A stretch of DNA of 24,505 bases, from the IMG/VR virus record IMGVR_UViG_3300049893_000558, positions 1 through 24,505 of that record. One strand, given 5' to 3'. Each line of letters opens with the position of its first letter. The stretch's first letter is position 1. Both the position numbers and the translations under genes were made by a program. The notes under the pieces were generated by a model, which saw only the letters and a program-made list of their open reading frames with translations, was not told where the DNA came from and ran no database searches. Below are positions 23,851 to 24,505 of the stretch, one piece after another. This DNA is from a virus.

Positions 23851-24282
23851 TTAATCCTGTAATACTTTCAATTCAATAACATGTTTCTCTTCTTCAATCA
23901 ATATTTGTCTTATAGCTTCCCAATAAGTACAATAGTTTTCCATATCCTCATTGTCTTCAATAAACTTCAAAGTTTTCTTATAATGCTCAATAGCTACTTT
24001 TTCATCTTTGATATTTTGATTTAATATTTTATCAATTGTAATGGCTTCATGAGTTGCGTCAATAGCCATTGAAGGATAAAAGCCTAGATAATTGCCTATT
24101 AGATTTCTAAGAGTCTCTGCATGTTTAGCTTCATCTTTTGCGCTATCTTTGAGCTGTGCAATAATTCCAGGCGCGCATTTTCCAGTTATAATTTCAGCAT
24201 GAGAGAGATATTGCACATAAGCGGCATGCTCTAATTCGAGGGCTTTTTGTAAGAGCTTAGTAAGTTCCAATTCTTTGCTCAT
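23851..24282 (-). CDS. Ferritin-like diiron protein
   Basis: This is a 143-residue, almost fully helical protein with the layout of a ferritin-like four-helix bundle. Six candidate diiron ligands are present in the right order and spacing: E18 in helix 1 (EHAAYVQY), E51 and H54 in an ExxH of helix 2 (DEAKHAETL), E94 in helix 3, and E131 and H134 in the second ExxH (EEEKHVIEL). Known members bind two irons and act in iron storage, peroxide removal or oxidation; which applies here cannot be told. No signal peptide is seen, so it should be cytoplasmic. It lies 5 bases upstream of the small terminase gene and reads with it, so it is probably co-transcribed. No clear Shine-Dalgarno precedes the ATG. 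The fold is a confident call; the role in a phage is unknown. Confidence 0.8.
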   Translation of the reverse strand: MSKELELTKLLQKALELEHAAYVQYLSHAEIITGKCAPGIIAQLKDSAKDEAKHAETLRNLIGNYLGFYPSMAIDATHEAITIDKILNQNIKDEKVAIEHYKKTLKFIEDNEDMENYCTYWEAIRQILIEEEKHVIELKVLQD

Positions 24283-24322
24283 AGCTATAATATAATAATG
24301 TTAACTAATAAGTGCAACTTGT

Positions 24323-24402
24323 TTATAAATTATTTAATTTGTCTGCAAGTTTTTTTGCCCAATCTTTTACTTCTTTCTCTTAGGTATTTCTCTAAATCTC
24401 AT
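24323..24402 (-). pseudogene. Possible frameshifted small ORF between the edge gene and the ferritin-like gene
   Basis: An ATG at 24400-24402 overlaps the stop of the preceding frame (ATGA) and opens an 11-residue frame, MRFREIPKRKK, that stops at 24367. A different frame then continues over the same region and ends at 24323-24325 with a plausible coding tail, KDWAKKLADKLNNL. One indel would join the two into a basic peptide of about 25 residues. This could be a decayed small gene, a sequencing error or chance. The remaining bases up to 24283 are AT-rich and hold no other convincing feature. Confidence 0.2.
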
Positions 24403-24505
24403 ATAGCCATCCAATTTTTAGGCTTTTTAAAATTTTCTAACACTTGCCTTGTAACATTATCTGGTAATTTTTTAAAGTATCCATCTGTTTTTAATTCACC
24501 AAACG
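24399..24505 (-). CDS. C-terminal end of an unidentified protein (cut by window edge)
   Basis: An open frame enters from the right edge and gives 34 residues before a TGA stop at 24399-24401. The visible tail is charged and lysine-rich and ends in KPKNWMAI. I do not recognise the family. It reads in the same direction as all other genes, so it is probably the gene just upstream of the ferritin-like gene. Only its end is visible and nothing can be said about its function. Confidence 0.45.
   Translation of the reverse strand, partial: FGELKTDGYFKKLPDNVTRQVLENFKKPKNWMAI

Noticed and set aside
24289-24317. Promoter-like TTGCAC, 17 bases, TATATT before the ferritin-like gene
   Set aside because: The -35 match is only three of six, the region is AT-rich, and the -10 would be 6 bases from the ATG, giving a leaderless message. 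It is not strong enough to call.

Overview
This window is part of the late (morphogenesis and lysis) region of a double-stranded DNA tailed phage or prophage of podovirus type. Every supported gene lies on the minus strand, so transcription runs from the right edge to the left edge. Genes are packed with one-base, ATGA-type or few-base junctions, and no tRNA, integrase, IS element or CRISPR array is visible. The gene order follows the P22 morphogenesis plan: small and large terminase, portal, scaffold, P22-type coat, gp4-like adaptor, gp10-like tail hub, then three proteins in the ejection-protein position. The host cannot be named from the sequence. Typical Shine-Dalgarno sites, Sec-type signal peptides and PKD/beta-helix secreted-protein modules fit a Gram-negative host, but that is inference.

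Right part (24505 to about 16500): the end of an unidentified gene, a ferritin-like diiron protein, small and large terminase, a signal-peptide protein of 180 residues, three overlapping small genes, portal, scaffold, coat, a hairpin terminator or attenuator, and a small head-decoration-type protein.

Middle (16469 to 7364): a SAM-methyltransferase-like protein and a GT-A-like glycosyltransferase, then the gp4-like adaptor. The gp10-like hub gene is in two pieces. A 57-residue N-terminal piece (14318-14491) and a 426-residue C-terminal piece (8196-9476) are separated by about 4.8 kb holding three virion or secreted-type genes: a beta-helix/PKD protein, an 803-residue tailspike-like protein with a signal peptide, and a 220-residue beta-rich protein. 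The first ejection-type protein (276 aa) follows.

Left part (7355 to 1): two more ejection-type proteins, the second ending in an ADP-ribosyltransferase-like domain of the polyvalent-protein type; a tail fibre/spike with a head-binding-like N-terminus; then a lysis cassette. The cassette comprises a 46-residue coiled-coil protein, a response-regulator receiver domain fused to a coiled coil and a C-terminal membrane helix, a T4-type lysozyme, and a 59-residue membrane protein. A third signal-peptide protein, related to the beta-helix protein of the gp10 insert, runs off the left edge.

The most notable points are the split gp10 with a receptor-type cassette between its halves, the receiver-domain/membrane-helix fusion inside the lysis cassette, the ART domain on a probably ejected protein, three phage genes with near-identical signal-peptide layouts, and a ferritin-like gene beside the terminase. 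Family names are recalled from sequence motifs; no database search was run.
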